DNA of 64,000 nt, from the NCBI GenBank assembly GCA_019634165.1, contig JAHQVT010000007.1, positions 186,001 through 250,000 of the forward strand. The letters are read 5' to 3'. Positions 8,527-18,900 of the stretch are shown piece by piece. The notes beneath the pieces were generated by a model, which was given only the letters and a program-made list of their open reading frames with translations, was not told the origin of the DNA and ran no database searches. Each line of letters opens with the position of its first letter. The first letter of the stretch is position 1. The DNA is from Rhodospirillales bacterium. GTDB lineage: Bacteria; Pseudomonadota; Alphaproteobacteria; Rhodospirillales; Thalassospiraceae. Position numbers and translations under genes: made by a program.

Positions 8527-10019
8527 GCCATACGGAGATCACTCAACGTTGTCTTCAACTGGCACACCTAATTGCCGATGATCTTGCCACACGACAACAA
8601 AGCAATGGCAGTTTTCCCTTACCCGACTTCTACGCCAAGGCCTTTGCCGCCAACCTTTGGGACCACATTGATCGTGATAAATATCGCATCAATATCGATC
8701 GCGCCCTTCATGCCCTTACATGCGCGCCACAGGATGGCAGCTACCACCGCGAGTTCATTGAATATGCCTTGCTTGATATGCCGGGCTTATCCCAACAAAG
8801 ACGTACTGAAATATTGCACGCATCCTCCAACCAATGCCCGGATGTCGCCAATTGGCAAATCCTTGGCCTGATCAATCGCCAATCGTGTGCGACCGGGATA
8901 TGGGACACGGCCGTTGGCATCGCCCATTATAATTTCATTCGGGCACGCTATTGGCGTTCTCCGACATTTTTGGATCGCTCACGAAGTTTTTCGGCTCAGT
9001 ATCATGCCTTTTGCACAACCCTTTTGGCCGACAGCCAAAACCGGCCTCAGCAACAAATGGCAAAAACCGCAACCCGCTTGATTGCCGATATGACCGGGTC
9101 ACACGGATACGCCAACTTGATTGGCCGGGGTGCGGGGCAAAGCTTTGGCGCGGTATGCGCACTTTTCACGCTTTTGAAATACGGCGCGACGGATCAGGCT
9201 TCTGCAATCCTGCGCCATCTTGAAATTGCTTTTGATAAATGCGGCTCATTGCCGCTAAATCTGCTGCCCCCCGTACCTTTGCCACCAAACCCCGGTCCGG
9301 AAAACCCAAAAACACCCGGCTGGTATAGCTATAACCGCCATGATGATTATCTCGCCTTTGCCGGATATTGGTTGTTTAAAACCGCCAATCTAGCGCCAGT
9401 AAAAACCGCAATCACGCCACAACCACTGCCTGACCAAGCATCACAAGTTTTTCTATTTTCATCGGGCCATTACCACGCGCAAATGGCTCTGTGCGGCGAA
9501 CAGTGTTTTGATTACACCACTGCCCCGGTGATCGTTTCTGGCCACGGAGAAAAAGCCTGCCTCTTGCTCCCGCCGACAGGCGGCGAACAGGACAGCCCGA
9601 GCCTTTACGGTCCGGCCACCATCCCGCTTCCGGCTTTGGATGGCGGTGATGTGGCCCGCTTTATCAGCGCCAAACGACGATCTTCAAACCATGTTGAAAT
9701 CGCCTTTGAACTAGCTGGCATTAAAGGTCAAAGAGACATCATTTTTAGTGAAAATGACGTCACTATCAAAGACCAGATTGGCAATACCCAGTCCGAAAAA
9801 GCAAACCTGTTTCGCATTCTAATTGATGAAAATCTGGAACTCTCACAGAAGTCCGACACAGAGTTCGCAGCACCCAAGGTCGGTGTCACGATCACATCAG
9901 ATCATCCACTTACCCTTGATAAGAAAGATGCCTTCAGTGCGGCCGGTGCAGCAACGCGGATCACCGCCCACGGGGCAAACTGCGCCACCCTAAAACTCCG
10001 GTGGGAGGATCAAGAATGA
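8511..10019 (+). CDS. Uncharacterised 502-residue protein, helical N-terminal part and beta-rich C-terminal part
   Basis: The first ~300 residues are mostly helical, with regularly spaced Trp, Tyr and His and a phrase of the type PGWYSYNRHDDYLAFAGYW. This recalls the alpha/alpha toroid of heparinase-II and glucuronyl-epimerase-like proteins. The last ~200 residues are beta-rich with repeated VxxSGHG and ITxTSDH turns, also compatible with that two-part architecture. This comparison is by eye only. No signal peptide is seen, which argues against a periplasmic lyase. The gene overlaps its upstream partner by 16 bases and its stop overlaps the next start, so it belongs to the same operon. Its specific function is unknown. 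Confidence 0.6.
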   Translation: MSFSVSHTEITQRCLQLAHLIADDLATRQQSNGSFPLPDFYAKAFAANLWDHIDRDKYRINIDRALHALTCAPQDGSYHREFIEYALLDMPGLSQQRRTEILHASSNQCPDVANWQILGLINRQSCATGIWDTAVGIAHYNFIRARYWRSPTFLDRSRSFSAQYHAFCTTLLADSQNRPQQQMAKTATRLIADMTGSHGYANLIGRGAGQSFGAVCALFTLLKYGATDQASAILRHLEIAFDKCGSLPLNLLPPVPLPPNPGPENPKTPGWYSYNRHDDYLAFAGYWLFKTANLAPVKTAITPQPLPDQASQVFLFSSGHYHAQMALCGEQCFDYTTAPVIVSGHGEKACLLLPPTGGEQDSPSLYGPATIPLPALDGGDVARFISAKRRSSNHVEIAFELAGIKGQRDIIFSENDVTIKDQIGNTQSEKANLFRILIDENLELSQKSDTEFAAPKVGVTITSDHPLTLDKKDAFSAAGAATRITAHGANCATLKLRWEDQE

Positions 10020-10768
10020 GTAATCCCATCACCCTGATTACAACAGTGCGCAATGGCGATATTTTCCTTGAACGTTTCGCCCAAAACATCATGGCAAGCT
10101 TGCGCCCGCAAGACCACATCATCATTGTTGATGATGGGTCCAAGGTGCCAATATCACTGCCTATACCCTTGCAAAATAATGATCGTATTTCATTGCTAAG
10201 CCCCGGTCCTATCGGACGTGGGGCTGCCCTGAACCTTGCGATCGAAAACGCTCCAACCAACCTGATCGCCATTCAGGATATTGATGACCTTTCGCATCCT
10301 GACAGGCTTGATCGCCAATCCGAATTCCTAAGCCGCAAACCGAACACTCTGGTTTTCGCCCGTGCTACATCTGATCCTTGGCAAGCACGTCTTGGCAGTT
10401 CCCATAAAATCCCGGAAGCCCGCCTATATCTTGGCAATCCGCTGCACCATTCATCGCTTGCCCTGCATCGCGATGTTTGGAAACGCGCCGGTGGCTATTC
10501 AACCGATATTCCCTGTTGCATTGATCTGGAATTTTATCTTCGTGCCTGTTTGGTTGCCGGGGCGACTATCTGGCGACTGAATGAGGTATTGGTTGAACGC
10601 AACCTTGATCCGCAAACACGTTATTTTGCAAGTATTCCCGCCAAGACATATCAAACTGCGCGCCAACAGGTCCTTGATCGCTATCACGCACAGGTTTCGC
10701 CGTCTTTCTGGCTGGCTCTTGCACAAATTAGGAACCGACTGACGAGGCCGAAGGACACAGCACCATGA
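10016..10768 (+). CDS. Family 2 glycosyltransferase
   Basis: This is a GT-A type glycosyltransferase of 250 residues. It has the N-terminal strand ITLITTVRNGD, the HIIIVDDGS nucleotide-binding motif and an IDDLSHPDRLDRQ segment supplying the DxD-like acidic cluster. It should transfer a sugar from a nucleotide donor onto the lipid-linked repeat. The start at 10016 follows a strong GGAGG (10004-10008) and overlaps the preceding stop as ATGA. An earlier in-frame ATG at 10001 would place that ribosome site inside the coding sequence. It overlaps the next gene by 4 bases. Confidence 0.87.
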   Translation: MSNPITLITTVRNGDIFLERFAQNIMASLRPQDHIIIVDDGSKVPISLPIPLQNNDRISLLSPGPIGRGAALNLAIENAPTNLIAIQDIDDLSHPDRLDRQSEFLSRKPNTLVFARATSDPWQARLGSSHKIPEARLYLGNPLHHSSLALHRDVWKRAGGYSTDIPCCIDLEFYLRACLVAGATIWRLNEVLVERNLDPQTRYFASIPAKTYQTARQQVLDRYHAQVSPSFWLALAQIRNRLTRPKDTAP

Positions 10769-11883
10769 CCAAACGCGCAAAAATCATTGCCATGGTGCAA
10801 CTGCCGCCACCCATGCATGGTGCGGCAAAAATGAACCAGCACGCGATTGATGCCCTGTCACAAGATTTCGACCTTCACCTGATCGAAATGCGCTTTGCCC
10901 GCGACCTTTCTGATATCGCGCGGGTTTCGCTACGCAAATGTGCCATTGCCATTTGGCTGTTGCTGCGCCTGATCTGGGCGTTGCCCGGCAGTCGCGCATT
11001 TTATATCTGCTTTGCGCCGACCGGCGGGGCTTATTACCGCGATTGCCTTTATGTGCTAATCGCCAAGATGTTTCGCGTTCCCACAATCCTCCATATCCAT
11101 GGGCGCGGCCTGCCAACAATGCGGCCATCAGGTTGGGCAACTTGGTTTCAAAACCGCGTCTTTGCCAAACAAACCGTCATCTTGCTGGGCGAGACTTTGC
11201 GACCCGAGGTAAGCAACCTTACATGCGATATCGCGGTCATTCCCAACTGCCTTGACGACACGGCCTTTTCAAACGCCCCAACAGATGACTGGCACCCACA
11301 GAAACCTGTTCAAATCCTGTGGCTTTCCAACCTGTTTCGCGCCAAGGGCATTGAAACCCTGATTGCTGCCTGTGCGCTGCTGCGCGATCAGGGTACTCCA
11401 TGTGAACTCACGATTGCTGGCGCAGCCGGTGATATGAACGCCGAGGACATCGAAAAACTTCTGGCAGACTTTGCTTTGACCAACACCGCCCGCTATATCG
11501 GCCCGGTTTCTCACGCACAGCGCAAAGCAGCGTTTGACCAGACGGATCTGTTCGTTTTTCCCAGCCATTATGCCAATGAAGCCCAACCGCTTGTCGTGCT
11601 TGAAGCCATGGCAGCAGGCATTCCCGTCATCACAAGCAATATCGCGACTCTGCCGGAATTTGTACGAGATGGAAAAACCGGGCGATTATGCCCGCCCAAA
11701 AATCCAGCGGCGCTAGCGAGCGCGATCAGGGATGCGGTCGGTTCTCCAACACAGACAACAAGAATGCGCGAGGCTGCATATCGCCTGTGTCAGGATCAGT
11801 TTCGCCGCGATCAGTTCACCCGATCACTCCGTGATCTTGTCTATGATGTGATTGGTGATGAGCATCAAAACACTTCACATTAA
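10765..11883 (+). CDS. Family 4 glycosyltransferase
   Basis: The 372-residue protein shows the N-terminal PPPMHGAAKMNQ loop typical of GT4 enzymes. Its C-terminal donor site has LWLSNLFRAKGIETL and YANEAQPLVVLEAMAAGIPVI. It is the last gene of the plus-strand glycosyltransferase chain, overlapping the previous gene by 4 bases (ATGA). As a probable committing or late transferase of the repeat unit it works in the cytoplasm at the membrane face. The sugar specificity is not readable. Confidence 0.86.
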   Translation: MTKRAKIIAMVQLPPPMHGAAKMNQHAIDALSQDFDLHLIEMRFARDLSDIARVSLRKCAIAIWLLLRLIWALPGSRAFYICFAPTGGAYYRDCLYVLIAKMFRVPTILHIHGRGLPTMRPSGWATWFQNRVFAKQTVILLGETLRPEVSNLTCDIAVIPNCLDDTAFSNAPTDDWHPQKPVQILWLSNLFRAKGIETLIAACALLRDQGTPCELTIAGAAGDMNAEDIEKLLADFALTNTARYIGPVSHAQRKAAFDQTDLFVFPSHYANEAQPLVVLEAMAAGIPVITSNIATLPEFVRDGKTGRLCPPKNPAALASAIRDAVGSPTQTTRMREAAYRLCQDQFRRDQFTRSLRDLVYDVIGDEHQNTSH

Positions 11884-11947
11884 AACCATGTGATCGCAGA
11901 ATGCCGTTCTGCAAACGCCAGTCCCACGACCTCAGGACCGAAACCAG

Positions 11948-12313
11948 ATGACCCGTGACGAGTTTAATGATTTTTGCAAATCACTGCCGCACACCACCCA
12001 TGTGGTGCAATGGGGTGGTGCCGATGTCTGGAAGATTGGCGGCAAGGTGTTTGCCATTGGCGGATGGACCAAAAACGATACGCTTGGCATCACGTTTAAA
12101 ACATCCGAAATCGGCTATGAAGTTCTAAAAGAACAGCCCGGCTTGCGTCCTGCACCCTATCTTGCCTCGCGCGGCATGAAATGGATCCAGCATTACGACA
12201 AACCGGGCCTTGCCGATGATGACCTGCAAGGCCACATCGAATACTCATACAATTTGGTGGCCTCGGGCCTGACCAAGAAATTGCAGCGTGAACTTAATAT
12301 TCACCAAAATTGA
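11948..12313 (+). CDS. MmcQ/YjbR-family protein
   Basis: At 121 residues this matches the small MmcQ/YjbR family (CyaY-like fold). It begins TRDEFNDFCKSLP, then has the VVQWGGADVWKIGGKVFAI hairpin, a cis-acting RPAPYLASRGMKWIQ segment and a short C-terminal helix. Members bind DNA weakly or act in unknown cytoplasmic roles; none has a firm function. It stands alone, 64 bases after the glycosyltransferase chain and converging with the sugar dehydrogenase gene. Confidence 0.85.
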   Translation: MTRDEFNDFCKSLPHTTHVVQWGGADVWKIGGKVFAIGGWTKNDTLGITFKTSEIGYEVLKEQPGLRPAPYLASRGMKWIQHYDKPGLADDDLQGHIEYSYNLVASGLTKKLQRELNIHQN

Positions 12314-12336
12314 ATAATCAGCCCGATTATATCGGT

Positions 12337-13632
12337 CTACAGGCGCCAAAGATCGATATCCGCCGGCACCGCATCGCGCGGCAAAACCGCACGCACATCA
12401 GCAACAAAGCCCTTACCGTCTTTCAGCAGGCTTTGGACCAAGGGCCAACCCTTGGCGACATATTCCTTGTGTGATACGGCCAAAACAAGCGCATCAGCCG
12501 GTTTCAGGTCATCATCGCCAAACAGTTTCAAGCCGTCAAACTCATGGGCAACTTCGGCGGCGTCTGCATGTAAATCATGAACCTGAACCGAAATCCCCGC
12601 ATCTTCAAGTTCACGAACAATATCAATCACGCGCGTGTTGCGGATGTCTGGAACATCTTCCTTAAACGTCAGGCCAAGGACCGTCACGGTTGGATTTTTG
12701 GTCGCACCTTCGCGCAGCAATGCACGGATGACTTTGTTGGCAACCACTTCACCCATGCCATCATTCACCCGACGACCGGCCAAAACCACCTGTGGGTAAT
12801 AGCCAAGTTCTTCGGACTTATGGGTCAGGTAATAAGGGTCAACACCAATGCAGTGCCCGCCAACCAGACCCGGCGTGAATTTAAGGAAGTTCCACTTGGT
12901 CCCTGCTGCTTCAAGAACGTCACGGGTATCAATCCCGGCACGATCAAAGATCAGGGATAATTCATTCATCAGCGCAATGTTCAAATCACGCTGGGTATTT
13001 TCAATCACTTTGGCAGCTTCGGCGGCTTTGATCGTCGGAGCCTTATGAATGCCCGCAACAACAACACTGCCATAAACATCGGCAACAATATCAAGGGTTG
13101 CCTGATCCTGCCCGGAAACGACCTTGGTGATCGTGGTAAAGCGATGTTCACGATCGCCCGGATTGATACGTTCTGGGGAATAGCCAACCGTGAAATCAGT
13201 GCCTGCTTTCAACCCTGAAACATCTTCAAGGATCGGAACGCAGACCTCTTCGGTTGCACCGGGATAAACCGTGCTTTCATAAACAATGATGTCGCCTTTT
13301 TTAAGAACGGCGCCAACGGTTTTCGATGCTGAACGAAGCGGCGAAAGATCGGGACGATTTGAGCTGTCAATCGGGGTTGGCACGGTAACAATATGAAAAT
13401 CAGCCTTGGCCAAATCTTTTGGATCATCACTGATCAAAAGTTCTGCTGCCGCCAGTTCATGATCATCAACTTCACCGGTCGCATCATGACCTGCTTTAAG
13501 CTGCGCAATACGTGCCTTGTTAATGTCAAAGGCAACGGTGCGCCCGATGGATGTTCCGAATGCAACTGCAACCGGCAATCCAACATAACCCAATCCAATA
13601 ACAGAAATTTTGCGCCCGTGGCTCATCAACAT
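12337..13632 (-). CDS. UDP-N-acetylhexosamine 6-dehydrogenase (TviB/WbpO type)
   Basis: This enzyme oxidises a UDP-HexNAc to the uronic acid with two NAD+, supplying a precursor for acidic polysaccharide. The N-terminal Rossmann motif is GLGYVGLPVA. The catalytic cysteine lies in VGGHCIGVDPYYL (C261 with this start), and the C-terminal UDP-binding domain follows with LGLTFKEDVPDIRNTRV. Length (431) fits TviB/WbpO rather than the shorter Ugd. The start is ambiguous: ATGs at 13632 and 13626 both precede the Rossmann strand directly, while 13674 adds a hydrophobic leader untypical of the family. It lies next to the exopolysaccharide genes but on the other strand and not coupled to them, so the link is inferred. 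Confidence 0.88.
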   Translation of the reverse strand: MLMSHGRKISVIGLGYVGLPVAVAFGTSIGRTVAFDINKARIAQLKAGHDATGEVDDHELAAAELLISDDPKDLAKADFHIVTVPTPIDSSNRPDLSPLRSASKTVGAVLKKGDIIVYESTVYPGATEEVCVPILEDVSGLKAGTDFTVGYSPERINPGDREHRFTTITKVVSGQDQATLDIVADVYGSVVVAGIHKAPTIKAAEAAKVIENTQRDLNIALMNELSLIFDRAGIDTRDVLEAAGTKWNFLKFTPGLVGGHCIGVDPYYLTHKSEELGYYPQVVLAGRRVNDGMGEVVANKVIRALLREGATKNPTVTVLGLTFKEDVPDIRNTRVIDIVRELEDAGISVQVHDLHADAAEVAHEFDGLKLFGDDDLKPADALVLAVSHKEYVAKGWPLVQSLLKDGKGFVADVRAVLPRDAVPADIDLWRL

Positions 13633-13722
13633 ATCCCGAAAAAAAATGCGTTTGGCGATTAGTAGCCAGCCCATTCGGACACGTCAATTACATATCCTTG
13701 TTCTTTCGCGCTTTCACCGCCA

Positions 13723-15576
13723 TCAGTTTTGTAAAACATAGGTCCCCGGTGCATCGCAAAGGGCCGCATATCCGGCCTTTGCATTTGCAGGTTTTCGTGA
13801 CGGTACTTTGTCTTTTGAATAGCTGACCAACCATTTTTGCCATGCTGGCCACCATGACCCATCTTGCATCGGTGTTGCCTGTTCCCATCGATCCGGGTCG
13901 ATGTAGCGATCACCAACTTTCTTGGTCGACATCTGATAGGAACGATGCGGATGTCCGGGTTCCGATACGATCCCGGCATTATGCCCGCCACTCGTCAAAA
14001 CAAAGGTCACTTCGGTTGCTGGATGAACGGTCAATTTATAAACCGATCGCCAAGGTGCGACATGATCACGCACCGTCCCAACGCTGAAAAGAGGCACCCG
14101 GATATCAGCCAAATTAACCGGAAGGCCATCGGCCATATAACGTCCAACCGAAAGATCGTTATCAAGGAACAACCCGCGCAGATATTCCGAATGCATCCGA
14201 TAGGGCATACGCGTTAGATCCGCATTCCACGCCATCAAATCATTCATTTCCTGACGTTCACCCAACAGATATTCATTCGCCAAACGCGACCAGATCAGAT
14301 CGTTTGAACGCAATATCTGAAATGCTCCGGCCATTTGGTAACCATCCAAAAAGCCCTGATCCCACATCATGCTTTCAAGATAGGAAACCTCGCTTTCGCT
14401 GATGAATAACATCAACTCCCCGGCTTCGGTGAAATCAACCTGGGTCGCAAGATGTGTCATGCTGGCAAGCCGATCATCCCCATCGCGCGCCATCGCCGAT
14501 GCCGCAATGGATAACAACGTCCCGCCAAGACAATAGCCGACAGAATGTATTTTCTGATCCGGGATGATCGCCGAAATTGCGTCAATCGCATCCATGATCC
14601 CCATCTGACGGTAATCTTCCATCCCAAGATTACGATCTTCTGACGTTGGATTGCGCCAAGACACCATAAATACCGTATGTCCCTGATCAACCAGATATTT
14701 GACCAGCGAATTATGCGGCGAAAGATCAAGGATGTAATATTTCATGATCCAAGCGGGCACGATCAGGATCGGCTCAGGATACACATCATCGGTCGTCGGA
14801 CTATATTGGATCAGTTCAATCAGATGATTGCGATAAACAACCTTGCCCGGCGTGATTGCAACGTCTCGGCCAACCTGAAAATTCTCGGTTCCAAATGGCT
14901 TTTTACCTGCCAAAGTCCGTTGCATATCTTCGGTTAAATGTTCAATCCCGGTCAAAAGGTTCGCGCCACCCTGTTCGATCGTGGCTTTAAGAATATCTGG
15001 ATTGGTCGCGATGAAATTTGACGGTGCCATATGATCAAGCATCTGGCGCACGATAAAGGAAACCACCTTTTCATCCGCCTCAGAAACCCCATCAACATCG
15101 GTCGTTGCATTGTGCCACCACTGCTGGGTCAGCAAAAACGACTGGTACATCATGTTAAATGGCCATTTTTGCCATCCAGATGATGCAAACCGCTTATCAA
15201 TCGGCAAGGGTTCAATACACGGATCGGCGCCCGGCCCCGCATGCATGGCATGGCACATCAAACGCACCAATTTACGTTGGGCCTTTTCGATCAACTCCAA
15301 CTGCTTGCCCGGCGACATCATTAAATGGCTAAGCCATTGAACCTGAATTTCGACAAGCCCCGCAGGCGAAATACCATTGGTAAGCCGGGCCATATTGGCC
15401 TTAAACGCCTGATCAATCGCCTGATAGGTGTAATGCCCTGGTGTCGGCGGATCGAACGGTGCAGGTACTGGCTCAAACATGGGTGGGTGTTTTGACGTAT
15501 CCTTGGCCTTTGTCCCCCCCGAAGATGATTTCAAATCATTGTTTTCAGACGCGTCGATTTTGGGCATATCGGGCAT
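13723..15576 (-). CDS. phaC: Class I poly(3-hydroxyalkanoate) synthase
   Basis: PhaC polymerises (R)-3-hydroxyacyl-CoA into polyhydroxyalkanoate storage granules. The 617-residue length is that of class I synthases. The catalytic triad is visible: C349 in the lipase-box-like GYCLGG, D504 in GTVRDHVAPW and H532 in GGHNAGIV. The conserved AWIMKYYILDLSP and FMVSWRNPT segments are present. I set the start at 15576 because CAGGAG lies 7 bases upstream; an in-frame start at 15711 would add a poorly conserved leader. No phaAB or phasin genes are adjacent. Downstream the sugar dehydrogenase follows on the same strand after about 90 bases. Confidence 0.95.
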   Translation of the reverse strand: MPDMPKIDASENNDLKSSSGGTKAKDTSKHPPMFEPVPAPFDPPTPGHYTYQAIDQAFKANMARLTNGISPAGLVEIQVQWLSHLMMSPGKQLELIEKAQRKLVRLMCHAMHAGPGADPCIEPLPIDKRFASSGWQKWPFNMMYQSFLLTQQWWHNATTDVDGVSEADEKVVSFIVRQMLDHMAPSNFIATNPDILKATIEQGGANLLTGIEHLTEDMQRTLAGKKPFGTENFQVGRDVAITPGKVVYRNHLIELIQYSPTTDDVYPEPILIVPAWIMKYYILDLSPHNSLVKYLVDQGHTVFMVSWRNPTSEDRNLGMEDYRQMGIMDAIDAISAIIPDQKIHSVGYCLGGTLLSIAASAMARDGDDRLASMTHLATQVDFTEAGELMLFISESEVSYLESMMWDQGFLDGYQMAGAFQILRSNDLIWSRLANEYLLGERQEMNDLMAWNADLTRMPYRMHSEYLRGLFLDNDLSVGRYMADGLPVNLADIRVPLFSVGTVRDHVAPWRSVYKLTVHPATEVTFVLTSGGHNAGIVSEPGHPHRSYQMSTKKVGDRYIDPDRWEQATPMQDGSWWPAWQKWLVSYSKDKVPSRKPANAKAGYAALCDAPGTYVLQN

Positions 15577-15814
15577 GATCAACTCCTGCACCACAAAACG
15601 CGACCAACACCCGAATGCTACAGGCGTGGGGCGACCGGTATTGGAAATAGGAACGATGCCATTTTGCGCAAGCCCGACCAAAACACGGCGGACAAAAAGG
15701 ACAGCCCCCAATTCACAGCAGGATCATACTATAAAATTAGGTGCAGCGCAGCATTGAGCCATCTCAATCCAAGCCACACCAATTTACCGGCATCTTCAAA
15801 CACCCAATTTGACC

Positions 15815-15851
15815 ATGAAAAAAGGCGCCCCGATCAACAGGGCGCCTTTCA
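15815..15851 (-). terminator. Rho-independent terminator after leuS
   Basis: A perfect 10-bp stem (15821-15830 with 15840-15849, GC-rich core GGCGCCC) with a 9-base loop is followed on the minus strand by a run of six T. It lies 65 bases beyond the leuS stop and is well placed to end that transcript before phaC. Confidence 0.85.
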
Positions 15852-15915
15852 TTATCTTGTCAAGATTTGCCAAATTGCCGTTCAGGTCAGACAAACATCG
15901 CTTTTCCAAGCAATA

Positions 15916-18900
15916 CTAGCCCTTCACCACGATATTGAGCAATTTCGGCGTCGGCTTGGCGATATAGATCACCTTAACAATCTCTTTGCCCTCAAGATGG
16001 CGGGCGATATTTTCATCCGCCTTGGCCATGGCCTCGACCGTTGCCTGATCCGCATCGGCCCCAACCATCACAGATGCGCGTTTTTTGCCATTGATCTGAA
16101 CCGGAACTTCAAATTCATCATCTTTGGCTTTTTCGGCATCAAATTCCGGCCAGTCAAACTTGATCACGGACTTTTTGGCGCCGAATTCATCGGCAGCCAG
16201 TCGGCTCATAAGCTCTTCGCCAAGATGCGGGGCAAACGGGGCGACCATCAAGGCCAATGCCTTGGCATGATCATCATGAACCGCGTTCTGTTTGGTCAGC
16301 GCATTGGTCAACTCGATCAAAGCCGCGATTGCCGTGTTCAGGCGAAGATCGGCAATATCGCCGGTCACTTTGGCAATGGTTTTATGCAGTTGCGTTTCGA
16401 TCTTGCCATCAACATGATCGGTCCGTTCCATCTGGGTCGTGACTTTCCAGACGTTGGACAGGAACCGCATCATGCCAACAATCGCATCGGACTGCCAAGG
16501 TTTGGAGCTATCAAGTGGCCCCATATACATCTCGTACGTTCTGAACGTATCAATAGTGTATTGATCGCAAATTTCTTCCGGTGGGATACCGTTTTTATAA
16601 CGCTTGCCCATCTTGCCCGGAACCGTGATCAGGGCCTCATCGGTTTTGGCGTTGAAAGGCTGCTTTTTGCCTTCAACATCGCGCATTTCAACATCATGGA
16701 TGTCAACATAAACACCGCGCGTATCGGCATAGGCATCCGCCGTAATCATGCCCTGATTAAACAGCTTCTGGAACGGTTCAGGCGTTCCAACATGGCCAAG
16801 ATCAAACAGGACTTTGTGCCAGAAACGCGAATACAGCAAATGAAGCACTGCGTGTTCCGCACCACCGACATAAAGATCAACCGCACCCGGCAATGCTTTG
16901 CCGTTGGCATCGGTGCTTTTCGCCCAATAATCTGCCGCTGCTTCGGATGCGAAATTGGCATTATTCTTGGCATCGAAATAGCGCAGATAATACCAGCACG
17001 ACCCCGCCCAGTTCGGCATGGAATTAGCATCGCGCTTAAAGGCACGAACTTCGTAATCAACACCGCCATGCGAATGGGTTGATCCGATCTCTGCCGTAAC
17101 CGGCAAGACCGAACCATCTTCCAGAACAATCCCGGCCACCGCCATCCATTCCTTGGCGCGCGCCAAGGGCGGCTGCGGTTCGGAATTCGGGTCTTCGTTT
17201 GATACCGGTTTGAAATCGGTCATTTCCGGCAAGACGACCGGAAGGGCTGCTTGTGCAATGCCATGCACCTGACCGGTTTCCTGATCAAACAGAACCGGGA
17301 ACGGCTCGCCCCAATAACGCTGACGCGAGAACAGCCAATCGCGCAGTTTATACTGCACACGACCGCGCCCAATGCCCTTGCCTTCCATCCATTCGATGAT
17401 TTTGGCTTTGGCATCCGGGGTCGAAAGCCCGTCAAGCGACACTTCACCCGTGGCGGAATTAATCGTCTCGCCAATGTCGGTCTGGGCAAGCTTAAAGCTT
17501 CCCGGTGCTTCAACATAGCGCGCATGAAGGCCCGCAACATCAAGATCAGCCGCATCTGCCGGTGCGTTATCCTTCAGCCAGCCATCAGATGGCTTGGTGG
17601 TCGCACGGATTGGCAGATCAAATTTATGGGCAAATTCAAAATCGCGCTGGTCCCCGGCCGGAACCGCCATGATAGCACCGGTGCCATAGCCCATCAGGAC
17701 ATAGTCCGCAATCCACACCGGGATTTCTTCACCCGTCACCGGGTTGGTGGCATGGGCGCCAATAAACACACCGGTTTTTTCGCGTTCGGCATCATCCTTG
17801 GCCGACACGGCCTTAAGTTCGGATGCTTGCGTGCGATAGGCCGCAATATCGGCTTTCTTATCATCAGAAGCCAGCTTATCCACCAACGGATGTTCAGGTG
17901 CGAGAACCATATAGGTCGCACCAAAAATCGTATCAGGACGGGTGGTATACACCGCGATCTTGTCGTCCGCACCACTTGCAAGCTTAACCGGGAAATTCAC
18001 CCGCGCACCAACAGAACGGCCGATCCAGCCTTTCTGCATTTCAACAACGCCGTTTGGCCAATCAAGCCCTTCAAGATCGGCAACCAGACGATCGGCATAA
18101 TCGGTAATGCGCAACATCCACTGTTTCAGCGGGCGCTTATACACCGGGTAATCACCGCGCTCGGATTTGCCTTCGTTGGTGACTTCCTCGTTCGACAGAA
18201 CGGTTCCCAGCATCGGGCACCAATTCACCGGCACTTCATCGACATAGGCCAAACGCCCACGATCAATCGCCCGGTCAATTTCCTTACCCTCGGCCTTTGT
18301 GCCTTCGCCAATCACGGCTTTGGGTTGCGGCACACCGTCTTCGTCAAGCAACCAAACACCGCTTTCAAGAAGCGGGCGCAGTTCGGCAATCGGGCGGGCA
18401 CGGCCATTGATCACCTGCCCCTGCGGGCCGATCCACTCAACGGTCGGGTCATAAAAGCTGTTAAACAGCTGCAGGAAAATCCACTGCGTCCATTTATAAT
18501 AATCAACATCGGTGGTGGCGAAACGCCGATGCGGATCATGGCCAAGGCCGATCACCTGAAGCTGACGCAACATATTTTCAATGTTGGCTTCAGTGGTGAT
18601 GCGCGGATGCTGGCCGGTTTGAATGGCAAACTGTTCTGCTGGCAGGCCAAAGGCATCAAAGCCCATGGAATGCAGAACGTTAAAGCCGCGCATACGCTCG
18701 AACCGGGCTTTGACATCCGTCCCGATATAGCCCAGCGGATGACCGATATGCAGGCCAACCCCGCTTGGGTACGGGAACATATCAAGGATGACGCTTTTCT
18801 TTTTGGAGGCGTCGAAATCAGCATCGCCCGGATTGGGGGTACGATAGGTATCGTTTTCCCGCCAGTAATCCTGCCAATGCTTTTCAAATTCCCGCGCACT

